A stretch of 64,000 nt of DNA, from NCBI RefSeq assembly GCF_914271435.1, contig NZ_CAJZAI010000006.1, forward strand, positions 186,001-250,000, written 5' to 3'. Of the stretch, positions 9,095 to 17,377 are shown piece after piece. The stretch comes from Cupriavidus laharis (lineage in GTDB: Bacteria; Pseudomonadota; Gammaproteobacteria; Burkholderiales; Burkholderiaceae). The notes under the pieces were generated by a model that saw only the letters and a program-made list of their open reading frames with translations, was not told the DNA's origin and ran no database searches. A program made the translations under genes and the position numbers. Within the stretch, counting starts at the first letter, position 1; every line of letters starts with the position of its first letter.

Positions 9095-9853
9095 TTACTT
9101 CAGGGTCTTGAGCCGGTTGGAGGCGGCCTGCGCCCCTTCGGTACCCGGATACTTGGCCACCACCTGCTCCAGCGTCTTGCGGGCCGCGGCCTTCTGGCCG
9201 GACTCGAGCTGGTTGTTGGCGATGGCGATCATGGCATCCGGCGCCTTCGGGTGCGTCGGGTTCGCCTGCAGCATGTTCTGCAGCACCGCGGTCGAGCCCT
9301 TGTAGTCGCGCTGCGCATAGAGGGAGTTGCCGAGCCAGTACTGTGCCAGCGGCAGGTACGGGCTTTGCGGGTACTTCTTGACGAACGCGGCAAAGGAATT
9401 GCCCGCGGCCTTGAAGTCGCCGGCCTGGAACTGCTTGAGCGCGGCGTCATACTCGGGCTTCTCGTTCGGCTGCACCGTGCCCTCGCGGCCATCCACGGTG
9501 ACCTGCTGCGGCTCGAACTTCTTCAGGCGCGCATCCAGGTCCGCGTAGTAGTCCTTCTGCTGCTTCTGCAGCGCATCCACCGTGTTCTGCAGCACCTCAT
9601 TCTGGCCGCGCAGCCGGGCGACCTCCTGGCGAAGGCCTTCCAGCTGGTTCTGGATCTCGATCGTGGTACGGCTGTTCTGCTCGATGCGCTGCGTGGCGGT
9701 CGCCTGGAAACCGTTGAACTGGTCGCGCAGGGTGAGGACCGCACGGCGCGCCTCGTCATCGTCGAACACGCCGGCACGGGCCGGGGCAAGGGGCAGCATG
9801 GCCGCGCCAGAAACGGCGGCAAGCCACAACAGGGTGGAAACGCGTGCTTTCAT
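9095..9853 (-). CDS. cpoB: Cell division coordinator CpoB (YbgF)
   Basis: A 252-residue periplasmic protein. A signal peptide (about 1-27, ending PARA) is followed by a coiled-coil trimerisation region (about 45-100, heptads such as NQLEGLRQEVARLRGQ) and a TPR domain (about 130-250) with repeats beginning YDAALKQFQAGDF and AQYWLGNSLYAQRDY. In E. coli CpoB binds TolA and PBP1B and couples septal peptidoglycan synthesis to outer-membrane constriction. It is the last gene of the Tol-Pal operon here, 23 bp after pal. Confidence 0.94.
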   Translation of the reverse strand: MKARVSTLLWLAAVSGAAMLPLAPARAGVFDDDEARRAVLTLRDQFNGFQATATQRIEQNSRTTIEIQNQLEGLRQEVARLRGQNEVLQNTVDALQKQQKDYYADLDARLKKFEPQQVTVDGREGTVQPNEKPEYDAALKQFQAGDFKAAGNSFAAFVKKYPQSPYLPLAQYWLGNSLYAQRDYKGSTAVLQNMLQANPTHPKAPDAMIAIANNQLESGQKAAARKTLEQVVAKYPGTEGAQAASNRLKTLK

Positions 9854-9876
9854 GGATGGCCTGTACGCGGATCAGA

Positions 9877-10386
9877 TCAGTAGTTGATATCGGCGCGGCG
9901 GTTCTCAGCCCAGGCGGCCTCGTCGTGGCCCGTTGCCTTCGGCTTTTCCTTGCCCAGGCTCACGGCTTCCATCTGGTTGTCGGGCACCCCCATGGTCGCC
10001 AGCGAACGGCGCACCGCTTCGGCGCGCTTCTGGCCCAGCGCGAGGTTGTACTCGCTGGTGCCGCGTTCGTCGGTGTTGCCCTGGATCAGGATCTTGCGGC
10101 CCTTGTTGGAGCCCAGGTACTTGGCGTGCTGGCCCAGCATGCTCTGGTACTCGGGCTTGACGCTGTAGCTGTCGAAATCGAAGTACACGCTGCGCTTGGC
10201 CAGCGGGCTGTTCGGGTCGTTCAGCGGGTCGCGCGAGACATCCACGGGCTGCACGGTACGGGCGTCGGCACCAGTGCCGCCCTTTGCGCCGGCATTGGCG
10301 GTATCGTCCAGCTTCACGCCGGAGCTGCAGGCGCCCAGGGCCAGCAGGGCGGCAACGGCAAGGGTTTTGGTCATCAGTTGGGGCAT
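9877..10386 (-). CDS. pal: Peptidoglycan-associated lipoprotein Pal
   Basis: A 169-residue outer-membrane lipoprotein. The signal peptide ends in a lipobox LGAC with the lipidated cysteine near residue 20. After a disordered linker comes the OmpA-like domain (about 62-169), with VYFDFDSYSVKP and the peptidoglycan-binding motif NTDERGTSEYNLALGQKRA. Pal anchors the Tol complex to the cell wall and interacts with TolB. It lies 23 bp after tolB in the operon. Confidence 0.96.
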   Translation of the reverse strand: MPQLMTKTLAVAALLALGACSSGVKLDDTANAGAKGGTGADARTVQPVDVSRDPLNDPNSPLAKRSVYFDFDSYSVKPEYQSMLGQHAKYLGSNKGRKILIQGNTDERGTSEYNLALGQKRAEAVRRSLATMGVPDNQMEAVSLGKEKPKATGHDEAAWAENRRADINY

Positions 10387-10409
10387 GGCGAGAGACTCCT
10401 GTTATCGCG

Positions 10410-11774
10410 TTATTGCATGAAAGGACCCCAGGACGGCTCGCGGACATCGCCGGACTGGAGGGACAGAACCTGCCGGGTACGCCCGTCAGTGGACACCGCC
10501 GCCAGGACAGCGCGGCCGCCCTGGCGGGTGGCGTAGAGGATGTACTTGCCGTTGGCGGCAAAGCTCGGCGCTTCGTCATTGGCCGTATCGGTCAGCGAGG
10601 TGACGTCGCCGTTGGTCAGGTCCTGCAGTTGCAGCTTGAAGCCGCCCGCACGCGTGATGTACGCCAGGTACTTGCCGTCCGGCGAGATCCGCGGGCTCAC
10701 GTTGTAGCTGCCCTTGAAAGTCACGCGCTGCGCGCCGCCCGCTTCCTCGCCGCCTGCCGGCATGCGATAGACCTGCGGAGCACCGCCTCGGTCGCTGGTG
10801 AAATAGATGCTCTTGCCGTCAGGCGAATACTGCGGCTCGGTGTCGATCGCGCTGCTGCGGGTCAGGCGGCGGACGCCGGAACCGTCGGCATTGACCTGGT
10901 ACACCTGGGTGTTGCCATCTCGCGAGAGCGCCACGGCCAGGTGCTGGCCATCGGGCGACCACGACGGCGCGCTGTTGTTGCCCTTCTGGTTCGACACCAG
11001 CGTGCGCTTGCCCGTGGCCAGGTCGTGCACATACACCACCGGCTTCTTGGCCTCGAACGAGACATAGGCCACGCGGCGACCATCCGGCGACCACGACGGC
11101 GAGATGATCGGCTCGTTGCTGGTCAGTGCGACCTGCGAATTCTGGCCGTCCGAATCGGAGATCAGGAGCTGGTAGCGGTTGCCGACGCGCGAGACGTAGG
11201 ACAGGCGCGTCGCAAACACGCCGCGCTCGCCCAGCAGCTTCTCGTAGATGTAGTCGGCGATCTTGTGGGCCGTCACGCGCAGCTGGCCCTGGTTGACGTT
11301 GAACGCCAGGCCGCCCAGGCTCTGGCCCTTGACGGTGTCGTACAGGCGGAAACGAACCTCGTACTGGCCGCTGCCCGAAGGTGTCACGCTGCCGGCGACG
11401 AACGCATCGGCGCCGCGGCTCTTCCAGCTGCCGAGATCGACATTGGCCGACTCGGCCACCGTGGCGCCGCCCGGATCGACGTTGCGGAAACGGCCGCTGC
11501 GCGCGAGATCGCTGCGAATGATCGCAGTGAGGTTCTGCGGGGCCTGCGCCTCGCCCTGGAAGTTTGCGGTGGCGACGGGGAACTGGCTCGCGCCGACCCC
11601 GGAGATCTCAACGTTTAGTTGCGCCTGTGCGGCGCCGGCGGACAAGGCCAGCGCGGCGGCCAGCCAGGCCATCAGCGCGTGGCGGCCGACGAGCCGGTTT
11701 GCGGCTCGGCTTGCAGTCTGGTTTGCGTGGTGCCGCTTCGCGGACAGCCAGTTGGGGGCCCAAAGCTTTCGCAT
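10410..11774 (-). CDS. tolB: Tol-Pal system translocation protein TolB
   Basis: A 454-residue periplasmic protein: a signal peptide, an N-terminal domain (about 50-175) and a six-bladed beta-propeller with repeated PSWSPDG / SPDGK elements. The start at 11774 is supported by GAGGAG 6 nt upstream and gives an unusually long basic leader before the hydrophobic core; a second ATG at 11672 would leave a more ordinary signal peptide. TolB links Pal, TolA and outer-membrane porins. A 199-bp gap with no gene separates it from tolA. Confidence 0.94.
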   Translation of the reverse strand: MRKLWAPNWLSAKRHHANQTASRAANRLVGRHALMAWLAAALALSAGAAQAQLNVEISGVGASQFPVATANFQGEAQAPQNLTAIIRSDLARSGRFRNVDPGGATVAESANVDLGSWKSRGADAFVAGSVTPSGSGQYEVRFRLYDTVKGQSLGGLAFNVNQGQLRVTAHKIADYIYEKLLGERGVFATRLSYVSRVGNRYQLLISDSDGQNSQVALTSNEPIISPSWSPDGRRVAYVSFEAKKPVVYVHDLATGKRTLVSNQKGNNSAPSWSPDGQHLAVALSRDGNTQVYQVNADGSGVRRLTRSSAIDTEPQYSPDGKSIYFTSDRGGAPQVYRMPAGGEEAGGAQRVTFKGSYNVSPRISPDGKYLAYITRAGGFKLQLQDLTNGDVTSLTDTANDEAPSFAANGKYILYATRQGGRAVLAAVSTDGRTRQVLSLQSGDVREPSWGPFMQ

Positions 11775-11973
11775 GCTGCTCCTCAGTCGATTTCAGGATT
11801 CGTCGGGCACGGCAGGCAGACAGCAGAACAGGCGTGGATGCGCACGGCGCATGCCCGTTCCACGTGCGCATCGCACGCTGCCGGCCGCGTCAGGCAACCT
11901 GTCATGGTAGCGGTGGGACTGGCACCGGTTAATGAAGGTTGCATTATGTTGCAATTCATGGCGCCTGGGTCAC

Positions 11974-13071
11974 TTAGTCCTTGGGACGGAAAGTGATGGT
12001 GAAGCTCGCAGGCGCCTTGCCGTTCTCGTCGCGCGGCAGCGGGTCCGAGCGCTCGACGGCGCGCAGGACAGCGTTGTCCCACGCCGAATTGCCACTCGAC
12101 TTGCTCAGCCGCGCGGACATCAGCGAGCCATCCGGCGCGAGCTGCACCGACACCACGGCGGTCGGGTTGCCCGGCACGTCTTCGGTGAACACAATATTGG
12201 GCTTGACGCGGCGGCGCACGCGGTCGGCATAGCCCGGGGAAGCCTTGCCGCCACCGCCGGCACCCGCACCGGCGGCGCTGCCCACACCGCCACCACCCTG
12301 GCCACCCGCGCCGCCGCCGGCCATGGCCTGCAGCCGTGCCAGTTCGCTCTTGCGCTGCGCATTGGCGGCGGCTTCACGCTTGGCCTTGGCTTCGGCATCC
12401 GCCTTGGCCTTCGCCTGAGCTTCCGCCTTTGCCTTGGCATCGGCCTCGGCCTTTGCCTTTGCCTGCGCGTCGGCCTTGGCCTTTGCCTCCGCCTCTGCCT
12501 TGGCTTTCACCCTGGCCTCGGCATCCGCCTTCGCCCTGGCCTTGGCATCGGCTTCCTTGCGCTCGCGCTCGGCTTGCTCGCGGCGCTGCTGCTCCTGCTG
12601 GGCGGCCTTCTTCTTTGCGTCTTCCTTGCGTTGCGCCTCCTGGCGCTCGGCTTCCTTGCGTTCGGCCTCTTTGCGTTCCGCTTCCTTCCGTGCCGCGTCC
12701 TTGCGCGCAGCCTCTTCGCGCGCGGCCTGCTCGGCGGCGCGGCGCTTCTGGCGCTCCAGCGCGATATCGGCGTCTTCCTCGACCTTGCTCTTCACCTCGG
12801 GCGCCGGCGGCACAGGGCGTGGCTGGACCACCGGCTCGGGTGGCGCAGGCGGTGGTGGCGGTGCGGTGGTGGCCGGAATCTCGTCCCAGAGCTCTGCTTC
12901 CGAGCCGACCGGCGTGCTGCTCTGCCAATGCACGCCGTAGTACAGCACGATGCCGAGCAGCAGGTGCATGAAGAGCGCGAGCAGGAAGGAACGCAGGGTT
13001 CCCCGCTCCTTCACCGGCTGGTAAGGATAGGCGGCAGCGGTCGTCATGGGGCGAGGCATTCGGACAGGCAT
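11974..13071 (-). CDS. tolA: Cell envelope integrity protein TolA
   Basis: A 365-residue inner-membrane protein. One transmembrane helix near residues 28-46 (FLLALFMHLLLGIVLYYGV) is followed by a Pro-rich stretch, a very long Ala/Lys/Glu helix (about 95-245) with KAEADAKAKA-type repeats, a glycine-rich linker and the C-terminal TonB-like domain (about 275-365). TolA spans the periplasm and transmits proton-motive-force energy from TolQR to Pal. In-frame ATGs at residues 5 and 9 are alternative starts. Confidence 0.94.
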   Translation of the reverse strand: MPVRMPRPMTTAAAYPYQPVKERGTLRSFLLALFMHLLLGIVLYYGVHWQSSTPVGSEAELWDEIPATTAPPPPPAPPEPVVQPRPVPPAPEVKSKVEEDADIALERQKRRAAEQAAREEAARKDAARKEAERKEAERKEAERQEAQRKEDAKKKAAQQEQQRREQAERERKEADAKARAKADAEARVKAKAEAEAKAKADAQAKAKAEADAKAKAEAQAKAKADAEAKAKREAAANAQRKSELARLQAMAGGGAGGQGGGGVGSAAGAGAGGGGKASPGYADRVRRRVKPNIVFTEDVPGNPTAVVSVQLAPDGSLMSARLSKSSGNSAWDNAVLRAVERSDPLPRDENGKAPASFTITFRPKD

Positions 13072-13090
13072 CTCACGCAGGCGGCGCGTT

Positions 13091-13528
13091 CTACTTGGAC
13101 TTCACCATCAGGCCGACGCGCTTGATGCCATCGGCCTTGAGCACGGACATGACGTCGAGCACGGACTCGTACTTGACCGAGCGGTCGGCGGCAATCACCA
13201 CCGGCTGGTCCGGGTTCTCGTTCTGGCGCTGGTGCACGAAATCGAGCAGGCCGTTCTTGTCGAGCTTGCGCTCGAACGAATTGCCGGCGTTGTCCTTGCC
13301 GCGCGCGGTCAGCGCACCGTCCTCGTGCACGGTCACGATGATCGGCGGGGCCTTCTGTTGCGGCGTGGCATTGGCCACGGTCGGCAGATCGACGACGGCG
13401 GGGCTGACGATCGGTGCCGCCACCATGAAGATGACCAGTAGCACGAGCATCACGTCGATGTAGGGCACGACGTTGATCTCGGCACTGGCCCGGCGGCGCG
13501 ATCCGCCGCGGCGCTGAATGGATGCCAT
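13091..13528 (-). CDS. tolR: Biopolymer transporter TolR (ExbD family)
   Basis: A 145-residue inner-membrane protein with one transmembrane helix (about 20-42). The conserved aspartate that carries protons in ExbD/TolR proteins lies in the helix (VVPYIDVMLVLLVIFMV). The remainder is a periplasmic domain that binds peptidoglycan in E. coli. It follows tolQ by 26 bp and works with it as the proton-driven motor of the Tol system. Confidence 0.95.
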   Translation of the reverse strand: MASIQRRGGSRRRASAEINVVPYIDVMLVLLVIFMVAAPIVSPAVVDLPTVANATPQQKAPPIIVTVHEDGALTARGKDNAGNSFERKLDKNGLLDFVHQRQNENPDQPVVIAADRSVKYESVLDVMSVLKADGIKRVGLMVKSK

Positions 13529-13554
13529 TGCTGGGCTCCTGGGCGTTCAGTCGG

Positions 13555-14238
13555 TCAGCGGGTCTGCCGCTGCAGGATGTTCAGGAATTCTTCCATGAAG
13601 CTTTCGAACCGGATCGCCAGGCGGTCGATCTCGGTAGCGTAGCGGTTGTAGGCGATCACAGCCGGAATTGCCGCGAACAGGCCGATGGCGGTCGCCACCA
13701 GCGCCTCGGCGATGCCGGGGGCCACCGATGCAAGCGTCGCCTGCTGCACATTCGACAGACCACGGAATGCATTCATGATCCCCCACACGGTACCGAACAG
13801 GCCGATATAAGGACTGACCGAACCGACCGAGGCCAGGAACGGCAGGTGCGATTCCAGCACGTCCATTTCGCGCTGGTATGCCGCACGCATGGCGCGGCGG
13901 GCGGCGTCGAGCAGTGCGCTCGCTTCGTTGCCGCGCTCGCGTGCCTTGAGGAATTCGCCCATGCCCGACTCGAAGATCCGCTCGAGCGCGCCGGTATTGT
14001 GCCGGTTGTTCACCGCACTGTTATATAGCGCCTGCAGGTCGCCGCCGGCCCAGAAGTCGCGCTCGAACCTTTCCGTCTGCGTGCGCGCCGAGCGCAGCGC
14101 CAGGTGCTTGCGGAAGATATAGGTCCAGGAGAACAGCGACATGACGAGCAGCAGCGCCATGACGGCCTGCGCGAGCAGGCTGGCGTGGATCACCAGCGAA
14201 ATGATCGACAGGTCTTGCGTGACGGTCACGGGATTCAT
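13555..14238 (-). CDS. tolQ: Protein TolQ (ExbB/MotA family)
   Basis: A 227-residue inner-membrane protein with three transmembrane helices (about 15-37, 130-155, 165-190). The second and third contain the family motif PYIGLFGTVWGIMNAF and a conserved GIAEALVATAIGLFAAIPAV segment. It forms the proton channel with TolR. The start at 14238 gives MNPVTVTQDLS and overlaps the ybgC stop as ATGA, showing translational coupling; the open frame continues upstream only inside ybgC. Confidence 0.95.
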   Translation of the reverse strand: MNPVTVTQDLSIISLVIHASLLAQAVMALLLVMSLFSWTYIFRKHLALRSARTQTERFERDFWAGGDLQALYNSAVNNRHNTGALERIFESGMGEFLKARERGNEASALLDAARRAMRAAYQREMDVLESHLPFLASVGSVSPYIGLFGTVWGIMNAFRGLSNVQQATLASVAPGIAEALVATAIGLFAAIPAVIAYNRYATEIDRLAIRFESFMEEFLNILQRQTR

Positions 14239-14639
14239 CGGGCGGTCTTGATGGTAGCCAGGACAGGGGCGGGAATAGGAGACGGACGGAAAGTGCTTCG
14301 ATCGACACAGCCAACGCGAATCTGGCCGCTGGCGAGCAAGGTCTCGCCGCGCCATGCCTCTTGCGCGAACTGCACCGAGGCCGGTCCAACGCGTTCGATG
14401 CGCGTGCGGATCTCAAGCTGGTCGTCGAGCCGGGCGGGCGCATTGTAGTCCACTGCCGTGCTGCGGACGATGAACACCACGCCGGCCTCATCGGCCAGCG
14501 CCTGCTGTTCGACACCAAGCGAGCGCAGCCACTCGGTTCGGGCGCGCTCGAAGAATTTGAGATAGTTGGCGTAGAACACTACGCCGCCCGCGTCGGTGTC
14601 TTCCCAGTACACCCGCAGGATCCAGACAAAGTTTGTCAT
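14235..14639 (-). CDS. ybgC: Acyl-CoA thioesterase YbgC
   Basis: A 134-residue cytoplasmic hotdog-fold thioesterase. The active-site block WEDTDAGGVVFYANYLKFFE near residue 15 has the catalytic aspartate of the 4-hydroxybenzoyl-CoA thioesterase family. YbgC is the usual first gene of Tol-Pal operons and is linked to phospholipid metabolism. The start at 14639 (MTNFVWILRVYW) matches family length; an in-frame ATG 24 nt upstream adds eight residues. Confidence 0.93.
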   Translation of the reverse strand: MTNFVWILRVYWEDTDAGGVVFYANYLKFFERARTEWLRSLGVEQQALADEAGVVFIVRSTAVDYNAPARLDDQLEIRTRIERVGPASVQFAQEAWRGETLLASGQIRVGCVDRSTFRPSPIPAPVLATIKTAR

Positions 14640-15021
14640 GGCCGCGATTGTAACGGAGAGCAAGACGGCTTTCGTGTAAACCCGCAGGACGAGTTTGCAA
14701 CAGCAAGTTGCGGGCCGCGCCGGGCATGGCGTTGCGGGGATCTGCCGCGGCTTGCGGCAAATCCCCGCCTCACGCTAAACTGCACCCAACCATTCCACCT
14801 TGCGCGACTGGCGATGTCAGTGGGTACTACCACGAGGAAGCGCAAGTTCTCTGGCGTGAAGTTTCAAGCGCCTGCCGCTCGCCTGGGCAGCGAATGGGAA
14901 GCAGGGTGCGCCCTGCGCCGACGGTTCACGCAGTCCCGCCGGTGCCGGTCGCCAATCGCTTTCCCCGCGCGCCCTACCCCGATGCAGTAATCGGATTCCC
15001 TTTTTTCAGACGAGTTTCGCC
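14640..15021. promoter_or_regulatory. Divergent intergenic region ybgC/glyA with a large hairpin
   Basis: This 382-bp stretch has no convincing gene. It must hold the Tol-Pal promoter (minus strand) and the glyA promoter (plus strand). A 15-bp stem with one mismatch (14734-14748 with 14754-14768, loop GGCTT) lies near the middle and has no T run beside it. A T-rich patch (TTTTTT 15000-15005) precedes glyA by about 16 bp. No known riboswitch consensus was recognised. Confidence 0.55.
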
Positions 15022-16269
15022 ATGTTCGAACGCAGCCGCTATACGATCGACCAGATCGACCCCGAGGTCTTTGCCGCCATCCAGAAGGAAAACCAGCGCC
15101 AGGAAGACCACATCGAGCTGATCGCCTCCGAAAACTACACCTCGCCGGCCGTGATGGCCGCACAGGGTTCGCAACTGACCAACAAGTACGCCGAAGGCTA
15201 TCCCGGCAAGCGCTACTACGGCGGCTGCGAATACGTTGACATCGTCGAGCAGCTGGCCATCGACCGCGTCAAGCAGCTGTTCGGCGCCGAAGCCGCCAAC
15301 GTGCAGCCGAACTCGGGCTCGCAGGCCAACCAGGGCGTGTACTTCGCCGTGCTGAAGCCGGGCGACACCATCATGGGCATGAGCCTGGCCGAAGGCGGCC
15401 ACCTGACCCACGGCATGGCGCTGAACATGAGCGGCAAGTGGTTCAACGTGGTCAGCTACGGCCTGAACGCGCAGGAAGACATCGACTACGACGCGCTGGA
15501 AAAGCTCGCCCTGGAAAAGAAGCCGAAGCTGATCATCGCCGGCGCCTCGGCCTTCGCGCTGCGCATCGACTTCGAGCGCATCAGCAAGGTCGCCAAGTCG
15601 ATCGGCGCCTATTTCATGGTCGACATGGCCCACTATGCCGGCCTGATCGCCGCGGGCGTCTACCCGAACCCGGTGCCGCACGCCGACTTCGTCACCACGA
15701 CCACGCACAAGAGCCTGCGCGGCCCGCGCGGCGGCGTGATCCTGATGAAGGCCGAGCATGAAAAGGCCATCAACTCGTCGATCTTCCCTGGCATCCAGGG
15801 CGGTCCGCTGATGCACGTCATCGCCGGCAAGGCTGTGGCCTTCAAGGAAGCGCTGACGCCGGAATTCAAGGCCTACCAGGAACAGGTGGTCAAGAACGCC
15901 GCCGTGCTGGCCGAAACGCTGATCGCGCGCGGCCTGCGCATCGTCTCGGGCCGCACCGAGAGCCACGTGATGCTGGTCGACCTGCGCGCCAAGAACATCA
16001 CCGGCAAGGAAGCCGAGCGCATCCTGGGCGAAGCGCACCTGACGGTGAACAAGAACGCCATCCCGAACGACCCGGAAAAGCCGTTCGTGACCTCGGGCAT
16101 CCGCGTCGGCTCGCCGGCCATGACCACGCGTGGCTTCAAGGAAGAAGAAGCGCGCATCGTCGGCAACCTGATCGCCGACGTGCTGGACAACCCGCACGAC
16201 GCCGGCAACATCGCCAGCGTGCGCGAGCAGGTGTCGGCACTGACCAAGCGTTTCCCGGTCTACGGCTGA
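15022..16269 (+). CDS. glyA: Serine hydroxymethyltransferase
   Basis: A 415-residue cytoplasmic PLP enzyme that interconverts serine and glycine while charging tetrahydrofolate with a one-carbon unit. The PLP lysine is in [14 protein letters not shown] near residue 229. Other family blocks are [16 protein letters not shown] at the N-terminus, [12 protein letters not shown] and GGHLTHG. Full length. It is followed 145 bp later by nrdR, a common betaproteobacterial pairing that links one-carbon supply with control of deoxynucleotide synthesis. Confidence 0.98.
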   Translation: MFERSRYTIDQIDPEVFAAIQKENQRQEDHIELIASENYTSPAVMAAQGSQLTNKYAEGYPGKRYYGGCEYVDIVEQLAIDRVKQLFGAEAANVQPNSGSQANQGVYFAVLKPGDTIMGMSLAEGGHLTHGMALNMSGKWFNVVSYGLNAQEDIDYDALEKLALEKKPKLIIAGASAFALRIDFERISKVAKSIGAYFMVDMAHYAGLIAAGVYPNPVPHADFVTTTTHKSLRGPRGGVILMKAEHEKAINSSIFPGIQGGPLMHVIAGKAVAFKEALTPEFKAYQEQVVKNAAVLAETLIARGLRIVSGRTESHVMLVDLRAKNITGKEAERILGEAHLTVNKNAIPNDPEKPFVTSGIRVGSPAMTTRGFKEEEARIVGNLIADVLDNPHDAGNIASVREQVSALTKRFPVYG

Positions 16270-16413
16270 TGCCGCGCAAGGCCGCCCGCGAGGGCGGCCG
16301 GCAGCCCCGCAGGCGCGCCGCCGTGCCGCTTGCGGGCCTCGCCAACCCACCCTGCTGCCACAGAAGGACAAGATACCAAGGCGGGCGGGGCTCAAATCTG
16401 AAGGTGGTCAGGC

Positions 16414-16878
16414 ATGAAATGCCCCTTTTGCGGACATTCCAATACCCAGGTGCTCGACACGCGCATGTCGGAAGACGGCGATGCCGTACGCCGGCGCCGG
16501 CGCTGCGAAGCCTGCGACCGCCGCTTCACCACCTACGAGCGGATCGAACTGTTCTTCCCGGCCATCGTGAAGAAGAACGGCTCGCGCGTGGATTACAGCC
16601 GCGCCAAGCTGAAGGATTCGATGCGCCTGGCGCTGCGCAAGCGGCCTGTTTCGGCCGAAGCCATCGACGAGGCCATCACCCGCATCGAAGAAAAACTGCT
16701 GGCGCTTGGCGAGAAGGAAATTCCCAGCAGCCAGATCGGTGAGTTGGTCATGCGCGAACTGCGCAAGCTCGACAAGATCGCCTATATCCGCTTTGCCTCG
16801 GTGTACCGCAGCTTTGAGGATGTGGCCGAGTTTTCGGATGTGCTTGCCGAGGTAACGTCCGGGAACAGCAAGCGCTAG
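16414..16878 (+). CDS. nrdR: Transcriptional repressor NrdR
   Basis: A 154-residue repressor of ribonucleotide reductase genes. The N-terminal zinc ribbon has its four cysteines in MKCPFCGH and RCEACDRRF (about residues 3, 6, 31 and 34), and the ATP-cone domain (about 49-139) senses ATP/dATP. In the family it binds paired NrdR boxes upstream of nrd operons; none of those operons is in this window. The stop overlaps the 3-prime flank of the convergent pilin gene with a 10-bp gap. Confidence 0.97.
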   Translation: MKCPFCGHSNTQVLDTRMSEDGDAVRRRRRCEACDRRFTTYERIELFFPAIVKKNGSRVDYSRAKLKDSMRLALRKRPVSAEAIDEAITRIEEKLLALGEKEIPSSQIGELVMRELRKLDKIAYIRFASVYRSFEDVAEFSDVLAEVTSGNSKR

Positions 16879-16888
16879 CGTCCTGCGC

Positions 16889-17377
16889 TCAGCGCTCCCA
16901 GCAATTCTGCAGGTACGCCGCGGGGTTGGCGCCGACGGCATTCAATCGTGTGCCGGTCTGGTCCAGCGTGTAGGTTCCGCAGGCATCGGCGGCATCCACG
17001 GGAACGGCCTGCAATACATAGCCATTGGCGGTGAGCGAATTCGCGACGATCGAGATGTTGTAGCGAACGCTGGCACTGTCGCGCGGCGACGTCCGCAGGG
17101 CCGCCGGCAATGCAAAGGCAGTACCGCCGGCGTCCTGGTTGTAGCGGCCATTGACCGAACGGAACCGCTCCAGCAGTTGCGCTGCTTCGGTCATCATGCC
17201 ACGCGCGTCGGCCCGGTAGCCACGGCGCACGTACTCCGTATAGTTGGGAATGGCAATTGCGGCAAGGATGCCGAGGATGGCCACCACGGCCATCAGCTCC
17301 ATCAGCGTCATGCCGCGCGCCCGTCCGGCCCGGCTGAAGCCGGCATGACGACGGCGCGGCGGGATTCGTGCGTTCAT
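16889..17377 (-). CDS. Type IV minor pilin, PilE-like
   Basis: A 162-residue prepilin. The prepilin-peptidase site is in RARGMTLMELMAVVAILG: cleavage after Gly gives an N-methylated Met and keeps Glu5. The hydrophobic helix AVVAILGILAAIAIPNYTEY follows, and a C-terminal cysteine pair (CGTY ... QNCWER) resembles the PilE disulfide loop. It is the last gene of a six-gene minor-pilin cluster and overlaps the PilY1 stop as ATGA. Minor pilins of this type prime pilus assembly and sit at the tip with PilY1. Confidence 0.88.
   Translation of the reverse strand: MNARIPPRRRHAGFSRAGRARGMTLMELMAVVAILGILAAIAIPNYTEYVRRGYRADARGMMTEAAQLLERFRSVNGRYNQDAGGTAFALPAALRTSPRDSASVRYNISIVANSLTANGYVLQAVPVDAADACGTYTLDQTGTRLNAVGANPAAYLQNCWER

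Noticed and set aside
14974-16395. Long antisense open frame over glyA (about 470 codons)
   Set aside because: It is the high-GC shadow of a clear serine hydroxymethyltransferase; no homologous motifs and no ribosome site.
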